Shown in pieces: positions 26,968 to 35,079 of a stretch of DNA of 64,000 nucleotides; position 1 is the stretch's first letter, and each line of letters opens with the position of its first letter. The position numbers were made by a program, and so were the translations under genes. The notes under the pieces were generated by a model. That model had not been told where the DNA came from. It ran no database searches and worked only from the letters and a program-made list of their open reading frames with translations. Origin of the DNA: Clostridioides difficile (lineage in GTDB: Bacteria; Bacillota; Clostridia; Peptostreptococcales; Peptostreptococcaceae); assembly GCF_001299635.1 (NCBI RefSeq), contig NZ_JRHN01000039.1:124001-188000 (forward strand). Reading direction: 5' to 3'.

Positions 26968-28179
26968 ATGAGCAACAAACAAGGTTCTAACATAAAAGAT
27001 GTAAAAATTAAAAATAAGTTAATAATATTGAAATTACTTTCTACAAATACACCTATGTCTAGGGTTGATTTAGCAAAGTCTACAGGACTTACCAAAATGA
27101 CTTTATCAAATCTAGTTACAGAACTTATTAATGAAAACATGATTAGAGAAATAGAGTCATCAACTTTAAATGCACATTCATCAGGTCGTAAACCTATTTT
27201 ATTAGATATTTCTAATATATCACCTTGTATCTGTGGAATTCTAATAAGAAGAAATATATGTAAGGTAATTATTTCAGACTTGAAAGGTAATATTGTAAAA
27301 CAACTTTCTGAAACTTACCCTAAGTATCTATCAAATGAGGTCTTAAAAGATATAATAAAAAGAATGTTTACTAAGATAATGAAGAATAATAAAAGAGATA
27401 TAATTGGAATTGGTATTTCTTCAATAGGTCCAGTAGATAATATAAATGGTATTATATTGAATCCTCCAGACTTTGGAAATGTATCAAATCTAAATATAGT
27501 TAATTTTATAGAAGAAATGTCTGATTTGCCAATATTTTTGATAAATGATGCTAATTCAGGTGCTTTAGCTGAAAAAATGTATGGTTTAGGTAAAGATATA
27601 TCAAATTATATATACTTGCACATAATGAATGGTATTGGAGCTGGTCTAGTACTGGAAAATAGGCTTCATACTGGTAATCTGGGTCAGAGTGGAGAAATAG
27701 GACATACATCTATTAATTTTAGTGGACCATTATGTAGTTGTGGTAATAATGGATGCTTGGATTATTACACAAGTGTTAGTAATTTAATTAAAAGAGTTGA
27801 ATCATTGAGCCATATTTATCCTAACTCTCCATTAATTAACTGTAAAGACTTTTCTCTAGTTAAGTTAATAGATGAGGCAAATAATAAAGATACTCTTGCT
27901 ATGTTTTTACTTGATGAATTTTGTACATATATATCATACGCATTAGTAAATACACTTACATTGATTGACTGTAGTTCTATAATAATAGGCTACGATTTTA
28001 ATATACCAGGCACATTCATAGAAAATACATTATTAAAAAAACTAACTGCTTCGGCAAGTTTTTCTAAATATAAAAAAATAAGTGTAAAACATTCAAATTT
28101 TGGAGCAAATGCACCATTAATCGGCTCTATAGCCATTGTCAGCTACAAATTTTTTAATGGAAGTATAAATTTTTATTAA
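26968..28179 (+). CDS. ROK-family transcriptional regulator
   Basis: A 403-residue NagC/XylR-type repressor. The N-terminal winged helix has MSRVDLAKSTGLTKMTLSNL as the recognition region. The ROK sugar-kinase-like domain has GIGISSIGPVDN, an ND pair in LINDANSGALAE, GIGAGLVLENRLHTGN and the zinc site GHTSINF...CSCGNNGCLDYY. Such proteins bind a sugar or sugar phosphate and release DNA. Start ATG follows AAGGAGATTTACG. Neither neighbour is a sugar gene: cwp24 is divergent and ferritin lies downstream after 91 bases. The ligand and targets are unknown; control of nearby wall-glycan genes is possible. Confidence 0.85.
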   Translation: MSNKQGSNIKDVKIKNKLIILKLLSTNTPMSRVDLAKSTGLTKMTLSNLVTELINENMIREIESSTLNAHSSGRKPILLDISNISPCICGILIRRNICKVIISDLKGNIVKQLSETYPKYLSNEVLKDIIKRMFTKIMKNNKRDIIGIGISSIGPVDNINGIILNPPDFGNVSNLNIVNFIEEMSDLPIFLINDANSGALAEKMYGLGKDISNYIYLHIMNGIGAGLVLENRLHTGNLGQSGEIGHTSINFSGPLCSCGNNGCLDYYTSVSNLIKRVESLSHIYPNSPLINCKDFSLVKLIDEANNKDTLAMFLLDEFCTYISYALVNTLTLIDCSSIIIGYDFNIPGTFIENTLLKKLTASASFSKYKKISVKHSNFGANAPLIGSIAIVSYKFFNGSINFY

Positions 28180-28270
28180 ATATGTAAAATATTTAAACAC
28201 TTTTATTGAATATTTTTCCATTTAATATTATTATATTTTATAAGAGCGTTTAAAATTTGGAGGTATGAAA

Positions 28271-28786
28271 ATGATTTCAGCTAAAATGGAAAAATTACTT
28301 AATGAGCAGATTAACCATGAATTATATTCTGCATATCTTTATCTCTCTATGTCTTCTTACCTTGAAGCAGAAGGACTTAAAGGATTTTCTAATTGGTTTT
28401 ATGTTCAATATAAAGAAGAGACAGACCATGCTATGTTTTTCTACAAATATTTACATAATGTAGGAGGAAAAGTTCAACTTGATGCTATCCCAATGCCAGA
28501 TTCAGACTTTACTTCTGCAATGGATATTCTTGAGCGTACATTAGCTCATGAAAAAAAGGTTACATCTTTAATAAACAATTTAGCAGCTGTAGCAAACTCT
28601 GAGGCAGACTTTAGAACTTCTCAGTTCTTACTTTGGTTTATATCTGAACAAGCAGAGGAAGAAACAAATTGTGAAGACAATATAAAGCGTGTTAAACTTG
28701 CTGGAGAAGGTGGTCTATTCTTTGTTGACCAGGAATTTGCTAATCGTACATATGCAGCCCCAACAAATCCACCTGTAACAATATAG
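28271..28786 (+). CDS. Ferritin (non-haem, FtnA type)
   Basis: A 171-residue iron-storage ferritin. With ATG 28271 as start, the ferroxidase ligands fall at E17, E50 and H53, the same numbers as E. coli FtnA, followed by a glutamate in LAHEKKVTSL and Q/E in ISEQAEEETN. GGAGG lies seven bases upstream of this ATG but only one base from the ATG at 28265, which also argues for 28271. The protein should form a 24-subunit shell that oxidises and stores iron. It has its own terminator just downstream. A Fur box was not evident. Confidence 0.92.
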   Translation: MISAKMEKLLNEQINHELYSAYLYLSMSSYLEAEGLKGFSNWFYVQYKEETDHAMFFYKYLHNVGGKVQLDAIPMPDSDFTSAMDILERTLAHEKKVTSLINNLAAVANSEADFRTSQFLLWFISEQAEEETNCEDNIKRVKLAGEGGLFFVDQEFANRTYAAPTNPPVTI

Positions 28787-28814
28787 TATTTAAAACCTTT
28801 TAATATAATAAAGT

Positions 28815-28861
28815 AGGTGTCTTAATGAAAATCAACATTGATTATTTGCATTAAGACACCT
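28815..28861 (+). terminator. Ferritin gene terminator
   Basis: AGGTGTCTTAATG (28815-28827) pairs perfectly with CATTAAGACACCT (28849-28861), followed by TTTATTATT on the plus strand, 29 bases past the ferritin stop. Confidence 0.85.
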
Positions 28862-28969
28862 TTTATTATTCGTTTTATATGTAGTATTTTATTGTTTATA
28901 CAGTTCTATTTTATAATTTTTAAAAATCTATTTTCACTTTAAGATACTTAAATTTAAAATTTGGGGTGA

Positions 28970-29009
28970 CTGAAAATCACACTACTCAATTTATAAATGT
29001 GATTTTCAG
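28970..29009 (-). terminator. Hairpin downstream of acyl-CoA ligase gene
   Basis: CTGAAAATCACA (28970-28981) pairs with TGTGATTTTCAG (28998-29009). It lies 40 bases past the stop of the minus-strand ligase gene. No strong T-run follows, so termination is probable rather than certain. Confidence 0.55.
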
Positions 29010-29048
29010 CCAGTACTTTAATTATGGTTGAATACCAAAACTTATGAG

Positions 29049-31148
29049 CTATTTATATTTAACTATTAAAGCATCTACTGCACATACACCTTTTCCTTTA
29101 GGATATACAAACACTGGATTTAAATCTATTTCTTTAACTTCATCTTTATTTTCATAGGCATATTTTCCTAACTTAACCATCATGTCTGCAAGGGCTTCAA
29201 CATCACAAGGTTCGCTTCCTCTATATCCATCTAAAAGCTTAAATGACTTCAATTTTCTAAGCATCATCATAGCTTCATCATGATTTATAGGTAATGGATA
29301 TAAAGTAGTATCCTTAAATACTTCTACAAATACTCCTCCTAGACCAACTAGTAACATTGGACCAAATTGGTCATCATTAGTAATACCGATAATAATTTCT
29401 ATACCACTTTCCACCATTTCTTGAACTAATATACCATCAATTTTAGCATTTGGTTTTTCTTTTTTTACATTGGCTAAAATCTCATTATATGCATTTATTG
29501 CCTCATCTCTATTTTTAATTCCTACTTTAACTCCTCCAACATCAGATTTATGCAATATTTCGGAAGAATTTATTTTTAAAACAACAGGATAGTTAATATA
29601 TTTCAAAATTTCATCTAATTCATCAATACTTTTTGCATTACCTTGCCCTGGCACTGGTACTCCATATTTCTTCATCTCAATCTTACTATCTAACTCTGAT
29701 AGAGCTACTACATTATTTGATTCTCTTTTCTTAACAGCCTCAAACTCTAAAGTTCTCTTTGAATAATCATAATCTACAAATTTAGCCATTTTATTAAAAC
29801 AAGTAAACGTAGTTCCAACTGATGACATTATAGGTACTTGATTATCTTCTAATCTAGTTCTATAATTTAGATATCTATTTCCTTCAAGCGTTGGAACTGC
29901 AAACACAGGCTTCCTTAACCCTTGTTCTCTTGCTTCACTTACAGCTTGACAAAGTGTCTCATGCATTTCATTTTCTTCATCTCTTATATTTGCACCTACC
30001 ATAGTAAATCCAACACTATCATCTTTTTCAAATGTATGTAATAGACCTACTATCATATCCTTTTCATGGAATAACGCAGTTGTAGCATCTAATGGATTTT
30101 TAGGTGTCGCAAATCCTGGAAGATAATTTTTCATTTCTTCTTTCGTTTCAGAAGATATTTCTGCAAGGTCTACACCATTTTCTTCTGCTAAATCTGCACA
30201 AATAGTATTTTCTCCTCCTGAGAAGTTTATTGCTGCGAAATTAGAATTTGTAGGCAAGTTACCATCTAGAACACTAAAAGCCTGTGCTAAACACATAAAT
30301 TGTTCCAAATTCTCTACCGAAATCACTCCATATTTTTCAAAAATACTTTCAAAAGCCTTACTCGAGCCAGCTAAGTTTCCTGTATGAGAAGCAGCAGAAA
30401 TAGCTCCTTTTTCTGACCTTCCTGATTTTAATATTATTACTGGTTTTCTCTTTTGTGCAGCTCTTTTTAGAGAGTCTATAAATTTTTGAGGATTTTTTAA
30501 ACCTTCAAGATATATAGCTATTACTGATGCGTAATTATCATCTACAAGGAAGTCAACAGCATCTTCTAATGTAACTATATTTCCATTTCCCGTTGAGAAA
30601 CCATAAGATATATTAAAATAATCACTTGAAACAATCTCTGCAGTTATAAATCCACTTTGACCTACAATTCCTATCCCAGGTTTTTTAGTATCTAAATCCC
30701 ATTTAGAACCACCTGCCCATAGATTAACTTTATCTATACAATTTAATAATCCCATACAATTTGGACCTAATATTTTCATATCATATGTATTTGATATTTC
30801 TATAAGTTGATTTTCTAAATCTATTCCTTCTTCTGTTCCTTCTTCTGCAAATCCACTAGCATATACTACAGCTGCTTTTGTTCCCAATTCTCCAGAATCT
30901 TTTAATACAGATGGAACTATATTTCTAGGTGTACATACTACTACACAATCTACCACTTCTGGTACTTCTTGTATCGTTTTATAGCAATTTCTTCCAAACA
31001 ATTCATCTCTTTTAGGATTTACATAATATACTCTATCTGTATCTTTACTTTTTACTATACTAAGTGCTGCACTTCTACCAAAGCCAAGCTTATCAGTAAC
31101 TCCTACTATAGCAATGCTCTTTGGTCTAATAAGTTTTTCCAAGCTCAT
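29049..31148 (-). CDS. ADP-forming acyl-CoA synthetase (acyl-CoA to acid plus ATP)
   Basis: A 699-residue fused alpha-beta NDP-forming acyl-CoA ligase. The N-terminal CoA-binding Rossmann domain has RPKSIAIVGV and ILGPNCMGLLN. Two succinyl-CoA-ligase-like domains follow, with the expected phosphorylated histidine in ISAASHTGNLAGS near residue 257. The C-terminal ATP-grasp domain has YPVVLKINSSEILHKSDVGGV and LVGLGGVFVEV. In anaerobes and archaea this enzyme turns acyl-CoA, ADP and phosphate into the acid, CoA and ATP. It is the last gene of the keto-acid oxidation cluster, 122 bases after the gamma subunit, with a hairpin in between. The acyl group is not decided by sequence. Confidence 0.87.
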   Translation of the reverse strand: MSLEKLIRPKSIAIVGVTDKLGFGRSAALSIVKSKDTDRVYYVNPKRDELFGRNCYKTIQEVPEVVDCVVVCTPRNIVPSVLKDSGELGTKAAVVYASGFAEEGTEEGIDLENQLIEISNTYDMKILGPNCMGLLNCIDKVNLWAGGSKWDLDTKKPGIGIVGQSGFITAEIVSSDYFNISYGFSTGNGNIVTLEDAVDFLVDDNYASVIAIYLEGLKNPQKFIDSLKRAAQKRKPVIILKSGRSEKGAISAASHTGNLAGSSKAFESIFEKYGVISVENLEQFMCLAQAFSVLDGNLPTNSNFAAINFSGGENTICADLAEENGVDLAEISSETKEEMKNYLPGFATPKNPLDATTALFHEKDMIVGLLHTFEKDDSVGFTMVGANIRDEENEMHETLCQAVSEAREQGLRKPVFAVPTLEGNRYLNYRTRLEDNQVPIMSSVGTTFTCFNKMAKFVDYDYSKRTLEFEAVKKRESNNVVALSELDSKIEMKKYGVPVPGQGNAKSIDELDEILKYINYPVVLKINSSEILHKSDVGGVKVGIKNRDEAINAYNEILANVKKEKPNAKIDGILVQEMVESGIEIIIGITNDDQFGPMLLVGLGGVFVEVFKDTTLYPLPINHDEAMMMLRKLKSFKLLDGYRGSEPCDVEALADMMVKLGKYAYENKDEVKEIDLNPVFVYPKGKGVCAVDALIVKYK

Positions 31149-31192
31149 AAATTCACTCTCCTATATTTTATAGTTGTGATTTTAAATGAATT

Positions 31193-31246
31193 TTATCTCA
31201 AGATGAAACTTATCTTGGCACTAAAGATTATTAAATCTTGAGATAA
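31193..31246 (-). other. Intercistronic hairpin between oxidoreductase and ligase genes
   Basis: TTATCTCAAGAT (31193-31204) pairs perfectly with ATCTTGAGATAA (31235-31246), and the stem extends outward through TTAAATGA/TCATTTAA with a small bulge. No T-run follows on the minus strand. It may be an mRNA processing or stabilising element, or a partial terminator that lowers ligase expression. Confidence 0.55.
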
Positions 31247-31270
31247 ATCATTTAAGATAAGGGTAATTTA

Positions 31271-31810
31271 TTAAATGGCGTTATTATAGCCTTCCATGAA
31301 TGCTGCTTTATTTTGAATATTGAATTTACCTTTTCCTTTCTCTTCAAAGAAATCACACATAGTTTTTAAAGCTAATTCTTTTTCAAGTAATCCAGTTTTA
31401 GCAATTAATGCTCCAAGTACTACTATATTTGCTGCCTTGGGATTGTTTACTTTTTGAGCTAATTCTTGACAATTTATTTTAACTACATTTATATCTTCTC
31501 TTAATGCTATATTATCATCTATTACAGATGTATTAATAACTACTGTTCCACCTTCCTTGACTAAGTTTATATAATCTAAAGATGGCTTATTCATTGCTAC
31601 TAAAACATCTATTTCTTCCATATCAGGTCCACCTATACTCTCATCAGAAAACTTTACTACACTATATGCTTTTCCACCTCTCATAGTTGGACCATATGCA
31701 GGCATCCAAGTTACCTGTTTTCCTAATTCAAGTGCTGACTCAGCTACAATTAGACCAAGAGTTAAAACTCCTTGACCACCAAACCCTGCAAATACTAACT
31801 CTTTTTCCAT
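31271..31810 (-). CDS. 2-oxoacid:ferredoxin oxidoreductase, gamma subunit
   Basis: A 179-residue gamma subunit of the VOR/KOR/IOR family. GFGGQGVLTLG near the N-terminus and MPAYGPTMRGGKAYSVVK are the family hallmarks. It completes the catalytic core with alpha and beta subunits encoded just upstream (two-base gaps). The complex oxidatively decarboxylates a 2-oxoacid to acyl-CoA and reduces ferredoxin. The start ATG follows GATGGTG. Confidence 0.9.
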   Translation of the reverse strand: MEKELVFAGFGGQGVLTLGLIVAESALELGKQVTWMPAYGPTMRGGKAYSVVKFSDESIGGPDMEEIDVLVAMNKPSLDYINLVKEGGTVVINTSVIDDNIALREDINVVKINCQELAQKVNNPKAANIVVLGALIAKTGLLEKELALKTMCDFFEEKGKGKFNIQNKAAFMEGYNNAI

Positions 31811-31812
31811 AA

Positions 31813-32553
31813 TTATTCACCATCCCTTTGCTTAAATTCGCCAAGAGTGTAATATGGCACTATTTCTTCTTCCATCCACTTGATAGATTTCTCTAATGAT
31901 ACACCCCAGTTAGTTGGACAAGGTGCTAATATTTCAACTAATGAATACCCCTCTCCATTCAATTGAGCTTCTATTGCATTTTTTATATATTTTTTTAGAT
32001 TAATTATTTCCTTTGGACTATGAACTGAACCTCTTGCTACATATGCTACATCAAAGAAGTCTGCCATCATTTCAGGAACTTTTAATGGACTACCAGTAGT
32101 GTTTATATCTCTTCCATTTACACTTGTTGTTGTAACTTGACCTGGCATAGTAGTCCATGACATTTGCCCACCAGTCATCGCAAAGTTATTGTTATTTATT
32201 ACAAATACAGTAACATTATGATTTCTATATGCGGTATTTAAAGTTTCAGAAAGACCTATAACATAAGCATCTCCATCACCTTGATAAGTCATTACTAATG
32301 TTTCTGGAAGTGCTACTTTAATTCCTATAGCTGTGGATGAAGCTCTACCATGTGCAGTTTGCATTTTATCTCCATTCCAGCTAAAATTCATATTACAAAC
32401 ACAACCAACTCCTAAAGTTAATACATGATTTTTTTCATATCCATGTTCTTCTATTACTTCTGCTATTATACGGTTTACTATTCCATGACCACAACCTGGG
32501 CAAAATTTGTTTGGTATTGAAACAACGCTAGGTGTTAATTTTTCTGTAGCCAT
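31813..32553 (-). CDS. 2-oxoacid:ferredoxin oxidoreductase, TPP-binding beta subunit
   Basis: A 246-residue thiamine-diphosphate-binding subunit. Motifs are FCPGCGHGI near the N-terminus, GVGCVCNMNFSW, GRASSTAIGIKVALPE and the TPP motif GDGDAYVIGLSETLNTAYRN with FVINNNNFAMTGGQ. It binds TPP and the 2-oxoacid. The length and motifs resemble 2-ketoisovalerate and 2-ketoglutarate enzymes rather than pyruvate:ferredoxin oxidoreductase, which is one long chain in clostridia. One base separates it from the alpha subunit gene. Confidence 0.9.
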   Translation of the reverse strand: MATEKLTPSVVSIPNKFCPGCGHGIVNRIIAEVIEEHGYEKNHVLTLGVGCVCNMNFSWNGDKMQTAHGRASSTAIGIKVALPETLVMTYQGDGDAYVIGLSETLNTAYRNHNVTVFVINNNNFAMTGGQMSWTTMPGQVTTTSVNGRDINTTGSPLKVPEMMADFFDVAYVARGSVHSPKEIINLKKYIKNAIEAQLNGEGYSLVEILAPCPTNWGVSLEKSIKWMEEEIVPYYTLGEFKQRDGE

Positions 32554-32554
32554 A

Positions 32555-33604
32555 TTAGAACACCTCCTTGATTTCGCCAGATTTTATTTTGCTATAAGTG
32601 TCCATTACTTGCAGTGTTTTTGGTATATGATTTCCACTGAATAGTCCATAAACAGGTACATTTTCTTTACATACTTTTTTTGATGCTAAAGCAACATCTT
32701 CTACTAACTGACCTGTATCTGTTGACTCTACTGATATAAATCCTTTTACATTCTTATTTACCTTTTCAAATGCCTTATATGGGAAAGGCCACACTGTTAT
32801 TGGTCTTATTATTCCAACTTTTTCACCTTGTTCTCTAAGTCTTCTAACAGCATTCATAGTTGTTCTTGATGGTATACCGAACGCTACAAACACATATTCC
32901 GCATCTTCGACTTGATAATCTTCCCATTGCTGTTCATTTTCAGTTATTCTCATACGTTTTTCCATACAAAAAGCTGGTTTTTGGTTATCTGCAACTTTTG
33001 CATGGTCTCTATTACTTCCATCATAAGTCCAACCTAAATCTTCTTCTCTCTTCTTGAACTCTGGAAATTCTACTGGTTCCATCATTTGACCTAAAGCTGC
33101 TTCTGTCAAAATTTCAACAGGTACTCTATATTTCTCTGCTACATCAAACGAATTGTACATTAAATCCACAGTTTCTTGGATACTGTTTGGTGCATAAACG
33201 ATTAAATGGTAATCTCCATTTCCTCCCCCTCTAGTATCTCTTAAGTAGTCTGTCTGTGCTGAATCCAGTGAACCAAGTCCAGGTCCCCATCTTTGTACAT
33301 TTACGATTACACAAGGATAGTGATTTGCACATAAATATGAAATTCCTTCTTGTTTTAGAGATATTCCTGGTCCTGAGGAACTTGTCATAGACCTCATTCC
33401 ACTTGCATATGCTCCATATACCATATATATAGCAGCCATTTCATTTTCAGATTGTATAAAAGTTCTTCCAAGTTCAGACATTCTATGTGATAAAAATTCC
33501 ATTACCTCTGTTTGTGGTGTAATTGGATATCCTGCATAAAACTCACAACCACCTCTTAGAGCTGCTTCTGCAATGGCGTGGTTCCCCTTCCACATCTTCT
33601 TCAT
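32555..33604 (-). CDS. 2-oxoacid:ferredoxin oxidoreductase, alpha subunit
   Basis: A 349-residue alpha subunit carrying the pyrimidine-binding TPP domain and transketolase C-terminal domain. Signatures are MWKGNHAIAEAALRGG, YAGYPITPQTEVME, IQSENEMAAI, TSSSGPGISLKQEG and VFVAFGIPSRTT. It pairs with the beta subunit to form the active site. Gene order ferredoxin, alpha, beta, gamma is that of VOR/KOR operons. The start ATG follows GAAGGAG. Substrate may be branched-chain, aromatic or 2-oxoglutarate. Confidence 0.9.
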   Translation of the reverse strand: MKKMWKGNHAIAEAALRGGCEFYAGYPITPQTEVMEFLSHRMSELGRTFIQSENEMAAIYMVYGAYASGMRSMTSSSGPGISLKQEGISYLCANHYPCVIVNVQRWGPGLGSLDSAQTDYLRDTRGGGNGDYHLIVYAPNSIQETVDLMYNSFDVAEKYRVPVEILTEAALGQMMEPVEFPEFKKREEDLGWTYDGSNRDHAKVADNQKPAFCMEKRMRITENEQQWEDYQVEDAEYVFVAFGIPSRTTMNAVRRLREQGEKVGIIRPITVWPFPYKAFEKVNKNVKGFISVESTDTGQLVEDVALASKKVCKENVPVYGLFSGNHIPKTLQVMDTYSKIKSGEIKEVF

Positions 33605-33620
33605 ATTATTCCAACTCCTT

Positions 33621-33839
33621 CTAAGCCTCTTGACATGCTTCTTCTTTAATTATTTCAAAAACATTATCTGGACACACTTGATAGCAAATTCCACAAAGTA
33701 TGCATTTACTTTCATCAACTTCTACATGAGCATATCCTTCTTTATTTATGTTATCTGATATTTTTAATGCTCCTTTTTTACAAGATATAACGCAGTATTC
33801 ACAACTTTTACATCTCTCTGCGTTTATTTTTAAGCTCAT
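33621..33839 (-). CDS. Ferredoxin (delta) subunit of the 2-oxoacid oxidoreductase
   Basis: A 72-residue two-cluster ferredoxin. Cysteines are in CKSCEYCVISCKKGAL and CILCGICYQVCPDN, two 8Fe-ferredoxin-type motifs. It is the delta subunit that passes electrons from the TPP site to free ferredoxin. It is translated first of the four subunit genes, 16 bases before alpha. Start ATG follows GGGTGTAGAT. Confidence 0.9.
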   Translation of the reverse strand: MSLKINAERCKSCEYCVISCKKGALKISDNINKEGYAHVEVDESKCILCGICYQVCPDNVFEIIKEEACQEA

Positions 33840-33871
33840 ATCTACACCCCATTTCGTAATATTTCTACCTA

Positions 33872-34975
33872 TTATCCAATGCTTGGTTCTTCTTTAAAAT
33901 TTAATATTTCCTTCAAAACTGCTACAAATTTTTGGTTTTCTTCCATAGTTCCAATACTTACACGTGCATGTGTAGCACTTGGTCTTATTACAAACCCTCT
34001 TTTTTTCAAATCTTCAAATAGCTTTGGTACATCTGTCTTCATGTCTACATAAAGGAAGTTTGATTGTGAATCAACAACATCAAATCCCATTTTTGTAAAC
34101 TCTTCTTTAAAATAATCCATTCCTGCTCTATTCAAGTCATATGTTTCTTTTATAAATTCATCATCATCAAGTGCTGCTGTTGCTCCACTTATGGCAACAC
34201 GATTTGCAGAGAAAGGCTCTTTTACTGTAAATAAAGTTCTTATTATCTCATCTTTAGCAATACCATACCCTACCCTAAGACCTGCAAGACCGTATATTTT
34301 AGAGAAAGTCCTTGTTACTATAACATTGTAATTTTCTCTTACATACTTAAGTCCATCTACATAATTAGGTACTGTTAAAAATTCTATATATGCTTCATCT
34401 AATATAGTTATAATGTTTTCAGGGACTTTCTTTAAAAATGCTTCCAACTCTTTATCATCCACAATTGTTCCTGTTGGATTATTAGGATTACATACACATA
34501 TTAATTTTGTTTTATCTGTAATTTTATCTAATATACCTTGTAAATCATACTTATAATCTTTTGTTAAAGGTACTTCTACTGGTATTCCTTCATTTTTTAC
34601 AGTTGCAGTTCTATATGATGGGAATGTTGGGTCACAGTATATAACCTCATCTCCTCTATTTATAAAAGCTTCACCTATTAATGTGATAACGTTATCCGCA
34701 CCATTAGCAACAATAAAGTTTTCTGGTTTTAAATCTAGCTTATCAGCTAATTTTCTTCTAAGTTCATTAGCTTCTGGTTCTGGATAAAGTTGACCTTGTT
34801 TTAACATTTCAATCATAGCTTCCATTGCTTTTGGTGATGGACCTAGAGGATTTTCATTTGAAGCTAGTTTTATTATTTCTTTTACACCATATTTCTCTTT
34901 AACTTTTTCTATTGGTTCACCTGGAACGTATTGATGTAACTCTTTTACTGTATTTCTCAATAATTTTTCTATCAT
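33872..34975 (-). CDS. hisC: HisC-type aminotransferase
   Basis: A 367-residue class I/II PLP aminotransferase of the histidinol-phosphate aminotransferase group. Hallmarks are IKLASNENPLGPSPKAM, ANGADNVI, CNPNNPTGT, DEAYIEF, TRTFSKIYGLAGLRVGYG with the PLP lysine, and NFLYVDM. HisC-like enzymes also use aromatic or other amino acids. Position 32 bases ahead of the 2-oxoacid oxidoreductase genes, and not in a his operon, points to catabolic transamination that supplies the keto acid. The hisC name reflects family, not proven role. Start ATG follows GAGGGGG. Confidence 0.85.
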   Translation of the reverse strand: MIEKLLRNTVKELHQYVPGEPIEKVKEKYGVKEIIKLASNENPLGPSPKAMEAMIEMLKQGQLYPEPEANELRRKLADKLDLKPENFIVANGADNVITLIGEAFINRGDEVIYCDPTFPSYRTATVKNEGIPVEVPLTKDYKYDLQGILDKITDKTKLICVCNPNNPTGTIVDDKELEAFLKKVPENIITILDEAYIEFLTVPNYVDGLKYVRENYNVIVTRTFSKIYGLAGLRVGYGIAKDEIIRTLFTVKEPFSANRVAISGATAALDDDEFIKETYDLNRAGMDYFKEEFTKMGFDVVDSQSNFLYVDMKTDVPKLFEDLKKRGFVIRPSATHARVSIGTMEENQKFVAVLKEILNFKEEPSIG

Positions 34976-35079
34976 TTTTTAAAAGCCCCCTCTGTATATG
35001 TATTTTCATTTATATAAACGCCATCGCGTCTACTTACTTTAATATTTTAAAATTAATTATCTATTTAAATCTCTTTTAA

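Noticed and set aside
23500-34975. Histidine biosynthesis locus suggested by a HisJ-like phosphatase and a HisC-like aminotransferase
   Set aside because: The two genes are about 10 kb apart in unrelated contexts and no other his gene is present. The aminotransferase belongs with the keto-acid oxidoreductase.
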